A stretch of 33,209 bases of DNA from JBARCX01 sp049794535 (GTDB lineage Bacteria; Pseudomonadota; Gammaproteobacteria; Xanthomonadales; Rhodanobacteraceae): positions 1 through 33,209 of the forward strand of contig JBARCX010000298.1 of NCBI GenBank assembly GCA_049794535.1. The letters run 5' to 3'. Made by a program: the position numbers and the translations under genes. Of the stretch, positions 31,990 through 33,209 are shown in pieces (positions within the stretch are counted from its first letter, which is position 1; each line of letters opens with the position of its first letter). Below the pieces are notes generated by a model. That model was not told the DNA's origin, did no database searches, and worked only from the letters and a program-made list of their open reading frames with translations.

Positions 31990-33209
31990 CTACTGACCCT
32001 CTCGCGGAGGCGCTACCGTGCCAGCCGGAGCAACATCAGGGCCGTGCATTGCTGGCAATACTTCGAAAGTCCAACCCGGCTCGGCTTCGGTCAATGCCAC
32101 CTGAAGCCTGTGCACTTCCAGCTCATCTAGCGCTGCAGCAGTAGTGAGGTGCACAGTCACTTTGCGGTCTTGCACATCGATGGCGGTTTCACCGAAGCGG
32201 TACGCAAGCAGATCGTGTATGCGTGATGCAATACCCGTCTCTGATTGCAATTGCATATCGGTCACTTGCTGATTGAGGCTATCAACATGTGCACGTAACT
32301 CATCCAGATCGGCACGATCGCGCAATAGGCTGTCGTTGGCCTCCAGCGTCTGACGAACTTGCACCACTGTCTCCCGCTTGTAACGGCGTTCGAGGCGCGC
32401 CTGCAGGCTCTCCGATGCATTCTGGAGATACTTAGGCACCATGGTCAGCACACTCACATAGACCCGGTCATCGCGTCGTTCGACCTTGAGGTGCTCAATG
32501 CTGCCGCCAAGCGGATCCAGATAGCTCTGAATCTCGACACGAGCCTGCTTGGTGATCCAAGACGATTCGGCGATACGCTGCAAAGCCACGCCCAGCGGTA
32601 TGGCAAGCAAGATGAAGGTTCCTGCGATAACACCCGCCTGCCATGCGGTGTTCTTCGGCGAGTTGCCTACACCAAAGCCATACCACTTGGCGATCAACGT
32701 CATGCTGAAGGCAATCGCCAACAGGTTGGTCATGAACAAGAAAAAGGCACCGCCAGCAATGCCCATATCGCGCACGGCAAGCCCGTAGCCTACAACGGCA
32801 AGCGGTGGCATCAAGGCGGTGGCAATGGCTACGCCGACAATCGCCTCGCCCTTGCGGGTGATTACGGCATAGCCACCGGCCAGGCCTGAGAATACGGCTA
32901 CCATCAGGTCAAATAGCGTGGGCTGAGTTCGAGCGAGGATCTCACTAGTGGGTTCGCGCAAAGGCGAAACCCACACGACACAAACCGCCACAGCGAGTGC
33001 CAGTGCCACACCCACGATCAACGCGGTCAATGCACGGCGCATCATGCGGAAGTCCACTACACACAACGAAAAGCCCAACTGTGCGATGGGCCCCATCAGT
33101 GGTGAGATGAGCATGGCGCCGATCACCACGGCCGCCGACGACTGCAGCAAACCAAGGATGGCGATACCACAGGACATGATGACCATGAAGGCGTAGCGCG
33201 GCGTGAATA
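31990..33209 (-). CDS. DUF389 family membrane protein (5' end outside the window)
   Basis: At least 406 residues of a DUF389/TIGR00341-type protein; the frame is open to the right edge as FTPRYAFM, so the start lies outside. The membrane domain has the family-typical GLLQSSAAVVIGAMLISPLM and later EAIVGVAIATALMPPLAVVGYGL, with about six helices. The C-terminal half is soluble: a domain after ITKQARVEIQSYL, a coiled coil (about LRDRADLDELRAHVDSLNQQ) and a short Pro-rich tail. The function of the family is unknown; a transport role is sometimes supposed from the helices. The stop is TAG at 31990-31992. Confidence 0.9.
   Translation of the reverse strand, partial: FTPRYAFMVIMSCGIAILGLLQSSAAVVIGAMLISPLMGPIAQLGFSLCVVDFRMMRRALTALIVGVALALAVAVCVVWVSPLREPTSEILARTQPTLFDLMVAVFSGLAGGYAVITRKGEAIVGVAIATALMPPLAVVGYGLAVRDMGIAGGAFFLFMTNLLAIAFSMTLIAKWYGFGVGNSPKNTAWQAGVIAGTFILLAIPLGVALQRIAESSWITKQARVEIQSYLDPLGGSIEHLKVERRDDRVYVSVLTMVPKYLQNASESLQARLERRYKRETVVQVRQTLEANDSLLRDRADLDELRAHVDSLNQQVTDMQLQSETGIASRIHDLLAYRFGETAIDVQDRKVTVHLTTAAALDELEVHRLQVALTEAEPGWTFEVLPAMHGPDVAPAGTVAPPREGQ

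Overview
The window reads as a stretch of chromosome from a GC-rich gammaproteobacterium. Several features fit the order Xanthomonadales, most likely the Rhodanobacteraceae (Dyella, Rhodanobacter or Luteibacter type): the agmatine deiminase / N-carbamoylputrescine amidase route to putrescine, a HU-like protein with a Lys/Ala-rich N-terminal tail, an rne/rluC divergent pair with a very Ala/Pro-rich RNase E tail, and the general gene style. This placement is inferred from protein character; no marker gene was compared. No plasmid, phage, CRISPR or intact insertion-sequence signature is visible.

Layout. 1-4.4 kb: tail of a membrane protein, a class-I Orn/Lys/Arg decarboxylase, an unusual CDF-like transporter preceded by a hairpin over its ribosome binding site, and two small leftward genes (SpoIIAA-like, DUF1622). 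4.37-4.52 kb: a 153-bp imperfect palindromic element. 4.5-9.2 kb: leftward run yheS (ABC-F) - COG4255-like protein - recJ. 9.3-14.65 kb: rightward block with a small exported protein, aguA, an AraC-type regulator, 15-bp tandem repeats, a periplasmic PEBP protein, aguB and a TraB-family membrane protein. 14.7-16.6 kb: two tandem monohaem cytochromes c, a shared terminator, nfuA facing left and phhB facing right. 16.6-22.8 kb: a CPBP-like membrane protein tail-to-tail with rluC, then rne facing right from a 337-nt structured leader, closed by a strong terminator. 22.8-24.2 kb: a GacA/UvrY-type response regulator, a small unknown protein and tRNA-Leu(UAA). 24.4-27.3 kb: a leftward SulP transporter + beta-carbonic anhydrase pair with a small exported unknown protein upstream. 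27.5-33.2 kb: a HU-like protein with an operator-like palindrome inside its promoter spacer, a secreted M13 metallopeptidase, a CHAD protein, a 750-bp gene-poor interval with three leftward intrinsic terminators, and the 3' part of a DUF389 membrane protein.

Functional themes. Polyamine metabolism: an amino-acid decarboxylase (possibly making agmatine), AguA and AguB could together convert arginine to putrescine. RNA and translation: RNase E, RluC, the ABC-F factor and tRNA-Leu. Redox and Fe-S: the two cytochromes c and NfuA. Inorganic carbon: SulP plus carbonic anhydrase, probably bicarbonate or CO2 handling. The strongest non-coding signals are the palindrome at 4371-4523, the hairpin at 2508-2536, the 15-bp repeats at 11672-11740, the palindrome within the HU-like promoter, and the terminator-rich interval at 31.3-31.9 kb, which may hold a small RNA. 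I did not find a clearly novel multi-gene system; most of the window is conserved core genome.
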